Shown here: positions 17,938-27,354 of the stretch, one piece after another
How the letters are laid out: every line of letters begins with the position of its first letter
Numbering within the stretch: position 1 is the first letter of the stretch
Assembly (NCBI GenBank): GCA_963836585.1
Contig: CAWIJV010000003.1
Coordinates: forward strand, 526,927 to 590,926
Reading direction: 5' to 3'
Length of the DNA stretch: 64,000 nucleotides
From: BTUB01 sp963836585
Lineage (GTDB): Bacteria > Babelota > Babeliae > Babelales > Vermiphilaceae
Program-made: the position numbers and the translations under genes
The notes under the pieces: generated by a model
Database searches by the model: none
What the model was told of the DNA's origin: nothing
Seen by the model: only the letters and a program-made list of their open reading frames with translations

Positions 17938-18918
17938 TTATGTGCTAAAATGTTTTTTATCGATTTTAAACTTCTCATCTAAGAGCATGAGCAGTTCGTC
18001 TTGTTCATCTTCATCAATGAGGCCATCTTCGTCGAACAGTATATAGAGTTTTTCTTTTTTAGTAGAAATCTTTTTGAACAGACTGTTGTAAAAAATATTG
18101 TAAATGGTGGCTTGAATGTTGGTGATGTCGGCTGCCATTGATCGAATGTTCATCGCATGGCCCGCCATGGAAAAGCAGGATCCCACGGCCAGGTCGGCTG
18201 CCTTGAGCACCTGCTGGAAATGCTCTGCATAGGTGGCAACATCAACTTCCTCATCATTAGCATCTAATGCGACTGCTTCTTGGAGCGCCTCCAGTGATTG
18301 GGGTAGCAGTTTAGAATCTTTTTCAAGTGATTCTACGCAGCGGGTAATAAGGCGATTGATCGATTTTGGCCAATCTTGGCTCATCAGTGTATCAACCGAT
18401 TTCTTACTATACTCTTGGAAAGCGGCGATTACTTTTTTGAGTTCCGTAAATTTGGATTCACCAATATGCTCAAAGCATGCCTGTGCTGCTTGATTGGCGT
18501 AGATGCGCACCGGCACCAAGTGGCCATGCAGTTGAGCCATACGTTGCATGGTTACTTCCATCTGTTTGAGCGCTTCATCTTCATTGGTTACCAAAAGCTG
18601 TTCCATCATCGAACTTTGGGCATAGTTGGCGATGAGCGTAACACGAATTAAATAGTCATAGCGGGCGGTTAAAAAGTTAAAATAGAGATAGTTGATCAGC
18701 AGTTTGCATTCTTCGGGAGAAAGTTTTTTTGGCAGCTGCTTGGCCCAGGCGTCAGCATCTGCCATCAGATCTTTGCTGCTTAAAGGGGTTTCTTGTGTTG
18801 GAGTTTCTACTTCAACTTCGACTTCTTTTTTTTCAATCTCTTTTTCTTTTGTTTTTGCTTTAGCGGCAAACAATGGGGTAGCAAAGAGGAGTGCGAGCAG
18901 TAACAGATTTTTTTTCAT
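17938..18918 (-). CDS. Exported paralog 2 of a tandem triplet
   Basis: 326 residues. The signal peptide (LLLLALLFATPLFAA) is followed by a charged Lys/Glu spacer (KTKEKEIEKKEVEVEVE) not found in the other two copies. The body is helical with the shared motif CKLLINYLYFNFLTARYDYL, and the shared C-terminal element reads YILFDEDGLI, followed by an acidic tail. No recognised domain. The start has AAGGA upstream. It lies between paralogs 1 and 3, all in the same direction, and is separated from paralog 1 by a palindromic repeat. Confidence 0.65.
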   Translation of the reverse strand: MKKNLLLLALLFATPLFAAKAKTKEKEIEKKEVEVEVETPTQETPLSSKDLMADADAWAKQLPKKLSPEECKLLINYLYFNFLTARYDYLIRVTLIANYAQSSMMEQLLVTNEDEALKQMEVTMQRMAQLHGHLVPVRIYANQAAQACFEHIGESKFTELKKVIAAFQEYSKKSVDTLMSQDWPKSINRLITRCVESLEKDSKLLPQSLEALQEAVALDANDEEVDVATYAEHFQQVLKAADLAVGSCFSMAGHAMNIRSMAADITNIQATIYNIFYNSLFKKISTKKEKLYILFDEDGLIDEDEQDELLMLLDEKFKIDKKHFST

Positions 18919-18931
18919 GGCGAATCCTTTT

Positions 18932-19834
18932 TTAAAGAGTTATGGTGGGAAGCACCGGTGAATTTTTAGGATGCAACCCGTTTTCATCAACAATAATGGT
19001 CCAATATTTTTTGGGCACCTGGTGCCGTTTCATAATACTACTCATGATCTGATAGTATGCCAAGTAGTAAGAAGCGCGCGCCGTTTCAATTTCATGCCAG
19101 ATAGTCATATTCACCTGCAGCATGGTGGAGATGATCTCCCAACCTTGCTCGGCCATAGTGAGTTGCGCACGCTCTGCATCGATGAATGTTTGCAACGAAA
19201 GAATTGGCAGATATGAAGAGATCATCTGGAGCATATCAAAGCGCAATTCCGGCTCCTGCTCCGGTTCACTGCGCATTCCGTGCATGGCCAGATCATACAG
19301 GTTTCCCAGAATTTTTTTAGCATCTAAAAATGCTTGTGCCACAATTGAGCGCGCATGATCCCGGAGTTTGGTAATGGCATCATGGGTGGGCTGGGTAAAA
19401 TAGTGTTGCTTAATGAGCGCTTGCGTCAGGTTTGCATACGCCTGTGCGGCATAGCGATGCTCCTTTTGGGCCTCGATGAAACGATGATAACAGGCTTCTT
19501 GCGTGATGGGATCAAAAATGTACGGCGCTTTGTGCGAAGGATTCATGCGGGTATGGGCAATATTTTGCCAGCCATGCCACAGAGTATCCAGCGCGGCGCG
19601 CGCAGCCTCTTGGCCTTTGATGGTGGCCGCAGAGCGCAGATAGGAAAAATAAAAAAGATTGGCAACCAGCTGCAGCTCCTCAAGACTCACGAGCAGCATG
19701 CCATCAGATTCGATATGATTTGCATGCCATGCGAGCGCTTGGGTTAAATAAGGGGAGGGATCAATGAGGGGGAAAAGAGAAAAGACTGAAAAGCTCAGGC
19801 ATACTCCGAGCAAAAATTGTTGCTTCGTAATCAT
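18932..19834 (-). CDS. Exported paralog 3 of a tandem triplet
   Basis: 300 residues with an N-terminal hydrophobic signal (FLLGVCLSFSVFSLFPLI). The shared motif is LEELQLVANLFYFSYLRS, and the C-terminal element is WTIIVDENGLHP. Otherwise helical and rich in Ala, Gln and His. It is the first gene of the triplet on this strand, starting 18 bases before tRNA-Pro (with a GGAGCA site), and paralog 2 follows after 13 bases, so the first two are probably one transcript. Function unknown. Confidence 0.65.
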   Translation of the reverse strand: MITKQQFLLGVCLSFSVFSLFPLIDPSPYLTQALAWHANHIESDGMLLVSLEELQLVANLFYFSYLRSAATIKGQEAARAALDTLWHGWQNIAHTRMNPSHKAPYIFDPITQEACYHRFIEAQKEHRYAAQAYANLTQALIKQHYFTQPTHDAITKLRDHARSIVAQAFLDAKKILGNLYDLAMHGMRSEPEQEPELRFDMLQMISSYLPILSLQTFIDAERAQLTMAEQGWEIISTMLQVNMTIWHEIETARASYYLAYYQIMSSIMKRHQVPKKYWTIIVDENGLHPKNSPVLPTITL

Positions 19835-19851
19835 TACTGCTCCTTAAAAAA

Positions 19852-19924
19852 TCGGGGCAGCCAGACTCGAACTGACAACCCCTCGCTCCCAAAGCGAGTG
19901 CGCTACCAATTGCGCTATGCCCCG
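19852..19924 (-). tRNA. tRNA-Pro (TGG)
   Basis: Acceptor CGGGGCA pairs with TGCCCCG. Anticodon stem CTCGC/GCGAG flanks loop TTTGGGA (anticodon TGG). The T arm contains GGTTCGAGTC-like TTCGAGT. The discriminator is A and no CCA is encoded. It lies directly upstream of the exported triplet on the same strand. Confidence 0.93.
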
Positions 19925-20120
19925 AAAAAATGCTTCAAATTAAAGAACGTAAGTAAATGTATAGGTTTTTTGCATCGGTTGCAAGTGGATATTATGAATG
20001 TTGATTAATCTTTATCATCCAGGTGTTTGGAGTAGCTGGTAAAGCTGCGGTAAAAAAATCTGCTTTTTTGCCCCAAAAGAAGAACCAAACCACAATAGAT
20101 GAGAAAAATCCCCGGCAACA

Positions 20121-20260
20121 GAGCCCTACTTTGCTCGCAAAGACGAGCTACGAAGGGCACCCCATACCACGCTGGTGCTATGAGTGCTAATTTTATTAGA
20201 GCAGGTGATTCCCTTAAAAAGACTGGCCTGCCATACGAAGCCTTGGCGTAGTATGGGGTG
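20121..20260. repeat. Family B palindromic repeat beside tRNA-His
   Basis: A composite palindrome. GCCCT (20123-20127) pairs with AGGGC (20154-20158) around GCTCG/CGAGC (20133-20148). A second stem, ACCCCATAC near 20159, pairs with GTATGGGGT at 20251-20259, so its right end overlaps the 3' end of the tRNA-His gene. Words such as TTCGTAGCTCG recur at 33324-33441. The rest of the 330-base gap between the tRNAs (19925-20256) holds no gene I can support; a short hydrophobic frame at its left end has no family resemblance. Confidence 0.6.
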
Positions 20261-20330
20261 AAAGATGGGGATCGAACCCATGACCCTCGGAACCACAACC
20301 CGATGCTCTACCAACTGAGCTACTTTCACC
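20257..20330 (-). tRNA. tRNA-His (GTG)
   Basis: Acceptor GTGAAAG pairs with CTTTCAC, with an encoded extra G at position -1 opposite C73, the histidine identity pair. Anticodon stem TCGGG/TCCGA flanks loop TTGTGGT (anticodon GTG). T arm ATGGG-TTCGATC-CCCAT. CCA is not encoded. Confidence 0.95.
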
Positions 20331-20400
20331 ATACATATATTTAAGGATGGAATTATTATACGATTTTTAGGGCAAAAATCAAAAGGTTTGCGGTAAACAT

Positions 20401-20440
20401 GCAAAAGAGGCAGCAGAAATAATGTAATTTCTGCTGCCTC
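20401..20440 (-). terminator. Intrinsic terminator after the small ankyrin gene
   Basis: A 14-bp perfect stem, GAGGCAGCAGAAAT (20407-20420) with ATTTCTGCTGCCTC (20427-20440), six-base loop, followed on the minus strand by TTTTGC. It lies 30 bases beyond the stop of 20471-20866. Confidence 0.7.
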
Positions 20441-20470
20441 TGTATGTTTTGCCAGATATGGCAGGGCAAT

Positions 20471-20866
20471 TTACTTGCTTGTTTCAGCTTCTGTTTTAGC
20501 GCCTTTTTTCTTGAGTATATCGATAATCTCAAGATAGCGAGGGTCGTTAGAATGATTATGAAACTTAATTGCTTCATCCAAAAGGGTCCCGCCAACCATA
20601 TGATCAACAAAATTGATATTTCTTGCAGGGATTTTAGCAATAAGTCGTTTAACGTGATCAAAATCTATCCATTCAGGACGACCATACAGCGCTTTCATCG
20701 CATCTAAAGCAGAATTTCCCGTAAGCGGAGTTTCTTTAATTAGTTTCTTTTGCATAGCATCATTCATAGCATCAGACTCTTGAGGTTGCATTGCAATAAT
20801 GCTGCCTGCAGATATGGTTGCTAGTATTGCAGCTAAATTTAAAATATTTCTATTCGATGATTTCAT
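20471..20866 (-). CDS. Small exported ankyrin-type protein
   Basis: 131 residues from the ATG at 20866, which has AGGAGA upstream. A signal peptide (ILNLAAILATISAGSIIA) is followed by the M-Q junction common in this window. The C-terminal half looks like one to two degenerate ankyrin repeats (NINFVDHMVGGTLLDEAIKF, YLEIIDILKKKGAKTE). Exported ankyrin proteins often bind host proteins in intracellular bacteria, but with a single poor repeat this is only a suggestion. Own terminator downstream. Confidence 0.65.
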   Translation of the reverse strand: MKSSNRNILNLAAILATISAGSIIAMQPQESDAMNDAMQKKLIKETPLTGNSALDAMKALYGRPEWIDFDHVKRLIAKIPARNINFVDHMVGGTLLDEAIKFHNHSNDPRYLEIIDILKKKGAKTEAETSK

Positions 20867-21062
20867 GGTATTTCTCCTATTGAGTGTTTCATAGACCCAC
20901 CATGGGCCTATTCTCAACTATAAGCATAGCATAAGAGGGGGGGGGTAAAAACAAGGGATTTGTCTTTATTATAGCATATTTCCAGGGATGGCCGCATGGA
21001 CTTTTTGACTATTTTCAGGTAGGGTAGATAGGTACTACTAAAAGCTATGGAGGAGATGCCCA

Positions 21063-23624
21063 ATGGCAGATCAAAAAAACGACTGGATCAAAGTATACGG
21101 TGCCCGGGAGCACAACCTTAAAAACGTCAATGTGGCCATCCCCAAGGGGGCCTTAACGGTAATTACCGGCCCTTCAGGCTCAGGTAAGAGCTCATTGGCC
21201 CTGGATATCCTCTTTACTGAGGGTAAGCGCCGCTATATGGAATCCCTCTCATCTTATGCCCGGCAGTTCCTAGGGATCGCCAAAAAGCCCGATTTTGATC
21301 GTATTGACGGCCTGTGCCCCTCAATAGCCATCGAGCAAAAGACAGTAGGGGCCAATCCACGCTCCACGGTGGGCACCATCACCGAAATTTATGACTATTT
21401 GCGGGTGCTCTATGCCCGTATCGGTCGCGTGCATTGCCCCGAATGCCATGCGCCCATCAGCGCCGAATCGCCTCAAAAAATCACCCAAATGCTCTTGAAA
21501 AATTTTGATGGCGATCTGATTACCATCGCCGCACCGATCGCGGTTGCCAAAAAGGGTGAATTTGTGAGCGAGCTGCTTGCGCTGTTTAAAAAAGGATTTT
21601 ATCGCTTTGCCATCGATAATAAAACCTATCGCTTTAAATCAGAAGATGAGATAAAAAATTTAAAACTCGGCAAAACGTATCAGCATTCAATTGATCTGCT
21701 CATCGATGCGATTGAAGTAAAAACGAGCGAAAAAGCCCGCTTAAGTGAAGCAGTAGAAACAGCCGGAAAATTGGCACAGGGCACCTGCAAAGTGATCGTG
21801 GGCAGCCGCGAGTATGTCTACTCATCAAATCGCATGTGCGCCCACTGTGCCGTTTCAGTGCCGGAGCTTGAGCCACGCTTTTTCTCATTCAACTCGCCCA
21901 TTGGCGCCTGCGCAAAATGCCATGGCTTGGGCATCATTCATGAATGGCCGTGGAAACCCGGCGATCCGGAAGCCTGGAAGGCTAACTATCCTGATTTTTT
22001 TGGTAACAAATATGCTACGCAGCAAACTTGCTCGAGCTGTTTTGGCAAACGCTTAAACAAGCTCGCCTTGGCGGTGACGATCGGCGACTGCGATATTTTT
22101 GACCTGGGTGCAAAATCAATAAAAGATTTATTATTATTCTTTAAATCCTTGAAACTCGCCGAAAGCGAACATGAAATTGGTAAGGGCCTGATTAAAGAAA
22201 TTTCAGCTCGTCTGCAATTTCTTTTTGATGTGGGCTTATCCTATCTTTCATTAAATCGCCCGGCCCGCACGCTATCGGGCGGTGAAGGGCAGCGCATTCG
22301 TCTTGCCACGCAAATTGGATCGGCCCTCAGTGGTGTGCTCTATATTCTTGATGAACCCAGCATCGGCTTGCATCAGCGCGATAATGATCGTTTGATCACC
22401 ACCTTAAAAAAATTGCGCGACCAAGGTAACACGGTGGTGGTGGTGGAGCACGATATCGATACCATGAAGCAGTCAGATTATATTATCGATATGGGTCCGG
22501 CAGCCGGCATTCAGGGCGGCATGGTAACCGCCGTCGGCACACCGCGCGAAATTTCCAAAAATAATAAATCACTAACCGGTGCCTATTTAAGTGGCAAGCG
22601 CAGCATTGCCATTCCGCAGGCGGTGCGAACACCGGCCGGCTATATGACGTTGGCGCATGCGCGCAAACATAACTTGAAAGATCTGACCGTGAAATTTCCT
22701 CTGGGTGTGATTTGCGGCATTTCCGGTGTTTCGGGTTCAGGAAAAAGTAGTTTGATTATGCAGGAGCTGGTGCCTGCTCTTGAGTGGATACTGAATGGAA
22801 AAGATGCTGAGCAGCTATCGGGCGCCCAGTCGCTCGAGCATCTGATTGTGATTGATCAGAGCCCCATCGGCCGTACGCCGCGCTCAAATCCGGCCACCTA
22901 TCTGGGGGTTTTTGACGATATTCGTAAACTGTTTGCCGGGTTGCCTGAAAGTAATGCGCGTGGTTACAAAGTGGGCCGTTTTAGCTTTAATATGGCTGAG
23001 GGCCGTTGCTTTGAATGCAAGGGGGATGGTATCATTGAAGTGACTATGCACTTCTTGCCGGAAGTTACGATGGTGTGCAAAACCTGTAATGGCAAACGGT
23101 ATAATGCGCAAACATTAGAGATTACTTACAAGGGTAAAAATATTGCCGAAGTGCTGGAGATGACGGCGCTCGAAGCGGCGGCTTTTTTTGCGGCACATTC
23201 TACGATCGCCAAGCGATTAAACCTTCTGTGCGATGTGGGGCTGGATTATCTTAAGCTGGGTCAGCCGGCAGTCACCTTATCCGGCGGCGAGGCGCAACGC
23301 ATAAAATTGGTGGATGAGCTGGCCAAACGGGGCAGCAAAACGCTCTATGTGCTTGACGAACCGACCACGGGACTGCATAATCACGATATAGAGAAATTAT
23401 TGGCGGTACTTAATCGCTTGGTGGATAAAGGTAACTCGATGATTGTGATTGAGCACAATATTGATGTACTCAAAACGGTGGATCATATTATCGATTTAGG
23501 CCCTGAGGGCGGCGATGGCGGCGGTATGATCATGGCACAGGGAACTCCTGCGCAGGTGGCCAAGGTTGCCGGCAGCCATACCGGAAAATATTTAAAAGCA
23601 GTCATGCAATTTGAACGGAATTAA
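21063..23624 (+). CDS. uvrA: Excinuclease ABC subunit A
   Basis: UvrA finds DNA damage for nucleotide excision repair. At 853 residues it is shorter than the usual 940, the loss falling in the insertion region between the N-terminal Walker A (GPSGSGKSS) and the zinc finger. Both ABC modules are complete: TLSGGEGQRIRLATQ and YILDEPSIGLHQ in the first, GVSGSGKSSL, TLSGGEAQRIKL and YVLDEPTTGLHNHD in the second. Both zinc motifs are present (CAHC...CAKCHGLG; CFECKGDG...CKTCNGKR). The start has GGAGATG upstream. uvrB and uvrC are not in the window. The next gene starts two bases after the stop. Confidence 0.97.
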   Translation: MADQKNDWIKVYGAREHNLKNVNVAIPKGALTVITGPSGSGKSSLALDILFTEGKRRYMESLSSYARQFLGIAKKPDFDRIDGLCPSIAIEQKTVGANPRSTVGTITEIYDYLRVLYARIGRVHCPECHAPISAESPQKITQMLLKNFDGDLITIAAPIAVAKKGEFVSELLALFKKGFYRFAIDNKTYRFKSEDEIKNLKLGKTYQHSIDLLIDAIEVKTSEKARLSEAVETAGKLAQGTCKVIVGSREYVYSSNRMCAHCAVSVPELEPRFFSFNSPIGACAKCHGLGIIHEWPWKPGDPEAWKANYPDFFGNKYATQQTCSSCFGKRLNKLALAVTIGDCDIFDLGAKSIKDLLLFFKSLKLAESEHEIGKGLIKEISARLQFLFDVGLSYLSLNRPARTLSGGEGQRIRLATQIGSALSGVLYILDEPSIGLHQRDNDRLITTLKKLRDQGNTVVVVEHDIDTMKQSDYIIDMGPAAGIQGGMVTAVGTPREISKNNKSLTGAYLSGKRSIAIPQAVRTPAGYMTLAHARKHNLKDLTVKFPLGVICGISGVSGSGKSSLIMQELVPALEWILNGKDAEQLSGAQSLEHLIVIDQSPIGRTPRSNPATYLGVFDDIRKLFAGLPESNARGYKVGRFSFNMAEGRCFECKGDGIIEVTMHFLPEVTMVCKTCNGKRYNAQTLEITYKGKNIAEVLEMTALEAAAFFAAHSTIAKRLNLLCDVGLDYLKLGQPAVTLSGGEAQRIKLVDELAKRGSKTLYVLDEPTTGLHNHDIEKLLAVLNRLVDKGNSMIVIEHNIDVLKTVDHIIDLGPEGGDGGGMIMAQGTPAQVAKVAGSHTGKYLKAVMQFERN

Positions 23625-23626
23625 CA

Positions 23627-24526
23627 ATGTTTAAAAAAATAATCCTTGTAACAGTGTTATTGTCACACGCATGTTCATTACCCCTCACCATTGCGCCAGC
23701 AATGCTAGAAGAATCATCCCTTGCGCAAGCAAAAAAGAAGATCAGTACCGATTTTGCACGTCGTGATAAATTGGCCAAGGTGAGTTACGGTGTGCTCGGG
23801 GCCGGGCTGCTCTGGTTTGCTTACCAATGGGGCGCGTTCGATTTCCTGTTAGGAAAAAATGAAACTCTTGAAAAAGTGCCGGAAAAATTAGAAAAGGCTA
23901 TTCTGGACGCGGAGCATAAAGAAAAACTATTTGCATTACTTGCGGCATTGCATGCCCAGTATCAAAAAAATGCTGAAGGCAAAAACCACAAGATTATCCA
24001 CTGGATTATTGAAGGGGTAAAATATGTCGGGTTGACCGGCGTCACCATGGTGGCCGGCATTCTGGTGCAAGCAAAATGGCGCAAATTTTTTGACTACGCG
24101 CTGGCCGATGCAACCTTCGATTGGTTTTTTAGTGGGCATAGTATTGTGAGCCGCGTTGATGCGCTCAAATATCATGTGAGTAATGGCATCGACGTTTCAC
24201 CACTCGTGCCGCAGGCAACCGTTGATTATCATGCGCAAGCAATTGAGCCGATTGTAGGCGTGATCCTCAAAAATATTGTGGAGCTTGATGCCTTTTGCGA
24301 ATACTATCTTGAAAAAGCGGATCAAGATCTGGTGTTTGCTCAAAAGATGGATGGCGCACCGCGCTATCTTTTTAATCTGACCAACGATTTTCTTGCTAAA
24401 ATTACCGCTGCGCTCGCAGCCGATAATCGCATAGTGGCTCTTGCTGCCATCGATGAATTTAAAGTGGATCTTTCTGCCTTTATTCGCGATTGCCAAGCAT
24501 TTGAAACGCTGGCAACGGGTGGGTAG
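23627..24526 (+). CDS. Exported or membrane protein, function unknown
   Basis: 299 residues. The N-terminus is a signal peptide (IILVTVLLSHACSLPLTIA). Two further hydrophobic stretches, VSYGVLGAGLLWFAYQW and VKYVGLTGVTMVAGILV, may be membrane helices, and the C-terminal half is helical and soluble in character. No family was recognised. It starts two bases after uvrA and is probably translated from the same message, without an evident functional link. Confidence 0.6.
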   Translation: MFKKIILVTVLLSHACSLPLTIAPAMLEESSLAQAKKKISTDFARRDKLAKVSYGVLGAGLLWFAYQWGAFDFLLGKNETLEKVPEKLEKAILDAEHKEKLFALLAALHAQYQKNAEGKNHKIIHWIIEGVKYVGLTGVTMVAGILVQAKWRKFFDYALADATFDWFFSGHSIVSRVDALKYHVSNGIDVSPLVPQATVDYHAQAIEPIVGVILKNIVELDAFCEYYLEKADQDLVFAQKMDGAPRYLFNLTNDFLAKITAALAADNRIVALAAIDEFKVDLSAFIRDCQAFETLATGG

Positions 24527-24604
24527 GTTTTTACACCGTTTTTACTTCTCTTTTTCTTCCTCTGCTGCTAGGCTATCTACATTCAAAATAGTAAGGTGTG
24601 GATT

Positions 24605-24748
24605 ATGGAAAAAAGTTGCGGCAATGTTTTTGCCGATCTTAATTTGCCGGATGCTGATAAATTATTTGCCCGAGCAGATTTGTTGGCTCAAATTTACAAT
24701 ATTATCAAGAAAAAAAAGCGAGCATGTAATGCTCGAATAAGAAAGTAA
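24605..24748 (+). pseudogene. Truncated XRE/HTH antitoxin remnant
   Basis: A 47-codon frame starting ATG 24605. Its sequence, SCGNVFADLNLPDADKLFAR followed by ADLLAQIYNII, closely follows the start of short XRE-type antitoxins (COG5606), which read S-S-G-N-V-F-x-D-L-G-x-x-D-A-x-E. The helix-turn-helix that should come next is missing; the frame ends in a basic tail. No toxin gene accompanies it. The stop is three bases before mutS, so it may also act as a short leader ORF. Most likely a decayed toxin-antitoxin locus. Confidence 0.55.
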
Positions 24749-24751
24749 TTT

Positions 24752-27349
24752 ATGACTATCGAGCAGCCAGCAGATCTCACGCCGCTTATGCGGCAATATT
24801 TTGCAATCAAGCAACAATACCCCCAGGCTTTGGTACTATTCCAAGTGGGGGATTTTTATGAACTCTTTTTTGATGATGCCAAAACGGCGGCTCCATTTTT
24901 GGGCATCGCGCTCACCAAGCGGGGCAAGGGCAATGGTGAACCGATTCCGCTGTGCGGTGTGCCCGTGCACGCGCTGGAGCATTATCTTTCCAAGCTGATC
25001 AAAGGCGGTTTTAAAGTTGTTTTATGTGATCAGCTGGAGGAGGCTAAGCCGGGAAAAATGGTGGAGCGGGGAGTCACGCAAGTGTTCACGCCCGGCACAT
25101 TAACCGATTCTAAACTGCTCGATGAAAAATCAGCTTCTTACTTGCTCTCATTTTATCCGACCGAATCTCAGTGGGGCCTGGTGTTTGCTGAGCTGCTCAC
25201 CGCGCAGCTGTATGCAACAATTGTTCCCGGGCAAGCGGTAAAGGCACTCGAATCGGAGCTGATTCGCTTTTTTCCCGATGAAATTATTCTGCCTGATGAG
25301 AAACAGGTCAAACCGTTTCACGCATTATTTGCAAAATTGGGCTATTGCACGAGCGTGATCGGCGATGAGGATGCCTTAGTAAATGGCCATGCCTGGATCT
25401 CCAGCCAATTAACGAGCGAATCACAAGCGAGTGTGAGCGCGCATGCATCGGTGCAATCGGCGCTCGCTTATTTCTATGCCTACATGCGCAAAACGCAGCA
25501 GGCGGCTCTTGAGCAGTTTAAATCGGTGCAGTGGTATGCTCCCGAAGATTTTTTGATTCTTGATCCGGCAACGCAGGCAAATTTGGAGCTTGTGCGTAAT
25601 ACGCATGATGGCAGCAGAAAAAATAGTTTATTTGAGGTGCTCGATGGCGCGCTGAGCCCGATGGGCTCCCGGATGATCAAGAAATGGATCATGCGGCCCT
25701 TGGTGCGGCAGACCGCTATTGTGCAGCGGCAAGAGGTTGTTGAACAATTTTTGCAGCAGGTGACCCTGTGCAAACAACTGGAACAACTATTATCCGAAAT
25801 TGGTGACATCGAGCGGGTGATTGGCAGAATTGCGCTGCGCCGTGGCACGGTGCATGATTTTTGCCATCTCAAGCGCGTGCTTGGCCTTTTACCGCAAATG
25901 GTAATGCTGGTGCAAACTCTTGCCCCAACGGCGCTGCTCCATGCGATTGCCGCCAACTGCGGTGATTTTAATATTCTTTATACATTACTATCAGCAGCGC
26001 TCGCTGATGACAGCTCCAAAGATTGGATAATCAAAGAGGGCTTTGATCAGGAGCTGGATCATCTGCGAGATTTTGCGCAACATGCGGGCCAAAAAATTAT
26101 GGCGCTTGAGCAGCAGGAGCAAAAAGCAACCGGCATCAATTCACTTAAAGTTCGCTACAATCAAGTGAGCGGCTATTATATTGAAGTCACCAAAACGCAT
26201 ACCGATGCCATTCCCTCCCGCTATGTGCGGCAACAAACATTGGCCGGGCGTGAGCGGTATACCACGAGTGAGTTGCAAGCATTAGAGCATGAAATTCTGC
26301 GCGCACAATCGCAAACAGCGCAGGTTGAAAAAGCGGCATTCGAACGGATCAAACAAGAAACGCATGGCTATTTGGGGCCGTTGCGCAAACTATCTCATGC
26401 GCTGGCAAATCTTGACGCGCTGATTGGGCTCGCGCGGGTGTGCTATCAGTATAGTTACACGCGCCCACAATTTAATGATGAGCGGCGCATTAGTATCACC
26501 GGCGGTCGCCATCCGGTGGTTGAGCGGGTGATTGGGCATCATTTTATTACCAACGATACTCAGTTGGATGATCAACATGCCACCTGGATCATCACCGGGC
26601 CAAACATGGGCGGGAAATCTACCTACTTGCGCCAGGTTGCGCTCACTTCTATCATGGCTCAAATTGGTTGTTTTGTGCCGGCAAAATCGGCAGATTTAGC
26701 GCTGCTTGATCGGATATTTACCCGCATTGGTGCGGGCGATAATTTGGCGCAGGGCAAGAGCACCTTCTTGGTGGAGATGGAAGAGACGGCGGCAATTTGC
26801 AGCCAAGCAACTGAACGCAGTTTGGTGATTCTTGATGAAGTGGGCAGAGGCACCAGCACCTTTGACGGATTGGCGATTGCACAAGCGGTGGTTGAATTTA
26901 TTCACACGAGCATAAAAGCACGCTGCTTATTTGCCACCCATTATCATGAGCTAACATTGCTACCCCAAAGTTTTGCCGGCATTTGCAGCTACTATGCGGC
27001 CAGCAGAAAAACAGATCGGGGCATTCAGTTTATCTATAAAATTATGCCGGGCGTGGCCGATGGCAGTTTTGGTGTTGAAGTTGCAAAACTTGCCGAGTTG
27101 CCTGCACCAGTAATTGCTCGTGCGCAGGAATTATTGGAATCGTTGCAGCATCATGGTGCGCAAACAACCTATGCGGCTGCACGCATTGATCCAGATGAGC
27201 GGCTTATGCAAATAAAAAAAGAGTTGGAAGTTGCACATGCTCAACTGCGGGAGGCACAAGCGCGCTTAGCAGCGCTTGAGACCATCGATTATGATCTGCT
27301 TTCGCCCAAGCAGGCATTTGATTTACTGTGGCGGTTGCGTGAGATGTAA
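24752..27349 (+). CDS. mutS: DNA mismatch repair protein MutS
   Basis: 865 residues, full length. The mismatch-recognition motif with the Phe-x-Glu is in VGDFYELFFDDA (residues about 31-42). The connector and lever domains follow, with NSLKVRYNQVSGYYIEV in the clamp region. The ATPase has Walker A GPNMGGKSTYLRQ, Walker B VILDEVGRGTSTFDG and ATHYHELT, then the C-terminal helix-turn-helix dimer part. MutL is not in the window. It starts three bases after a short antitoxin-like frame. Confidence 0.97.
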   Translation: MTIEQPADLTPLMRQYFAIKQQYPQALVLFQVGDFYELFFDDAKTAAPFLGIALTKRGKGNGEPIPLCGVPVHALEHYLSKLIKGGFKVVLCDQLEEAKPGKMVERGVTQVFTPGTLTDSKLLDEKSASYLLSFYPTESQWGLVFAELLTAQLYATIVPGQAVKALESELIRFFPDEIILPDEKQVKPFHALFAKLGYCTSVIGDEDALVNGHAWISSQLTSESQASVSAHASVQSALAYFYAYMRKTQQAALEQFKSVQWYAPEDFLILDPATQANLELVRNTHDGSRKNSLFEVLDGALSPMGSRMIKKWIMRPLVRQTAIVQRQEVVEQFLQQVTLCKQLEQLLSEIGDIERVIGRIALRRGTVHDFCHLKRVLGLLPQMVMLVQTLAPTALLHAIAANCGDFNILYTLLSAALADDSSKDWIIKEGFDQELDHLRDFAQHAGQKIMALEQQEQKATGINSLKVRYNQVSGYYIEVTKTHTDAIPSRYVRQQTLAGRERYTTSELQALEHEILRAQSQTAQVEKAAFERIKQETHGYLGPLRKLSHALANLDALIGLARVCYQYSYTRPQFNDERRISITGGRHPVVERVIGHHFITNDTQLDDQHATWIITGPNMGGKSTYLRQVALTSIMAQIGCFVPAKSADLALLDRIFTRIGAGDNLAQGKSTFLVEMEETAAICSQATERSLVILDEVGRGTSTFDGLAIAQAVVEFIHTSIKARCLFATHYHELTLLPQSFAGICSYYAASRKTDRGIQFIYKIMPGVADGSFGVEVAKLAELPAPVIARAQELLESLQHHGAQTTYAAARIDPDERLMQIKKELEVAHAQLREAQARLAALETIDYDLLSPKQAFDLLWRLREM

Positions 27350-27354
27350 AAAGA

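Noticed and set aside
20005..20298. Short hydrophobic frame on the minus strand between the tRNA genes
   Set aside because: It would start inside the tRNA-His gene and run through a repeat; only its last 38 residues look like a membrane segment, and nothing supports a start there.
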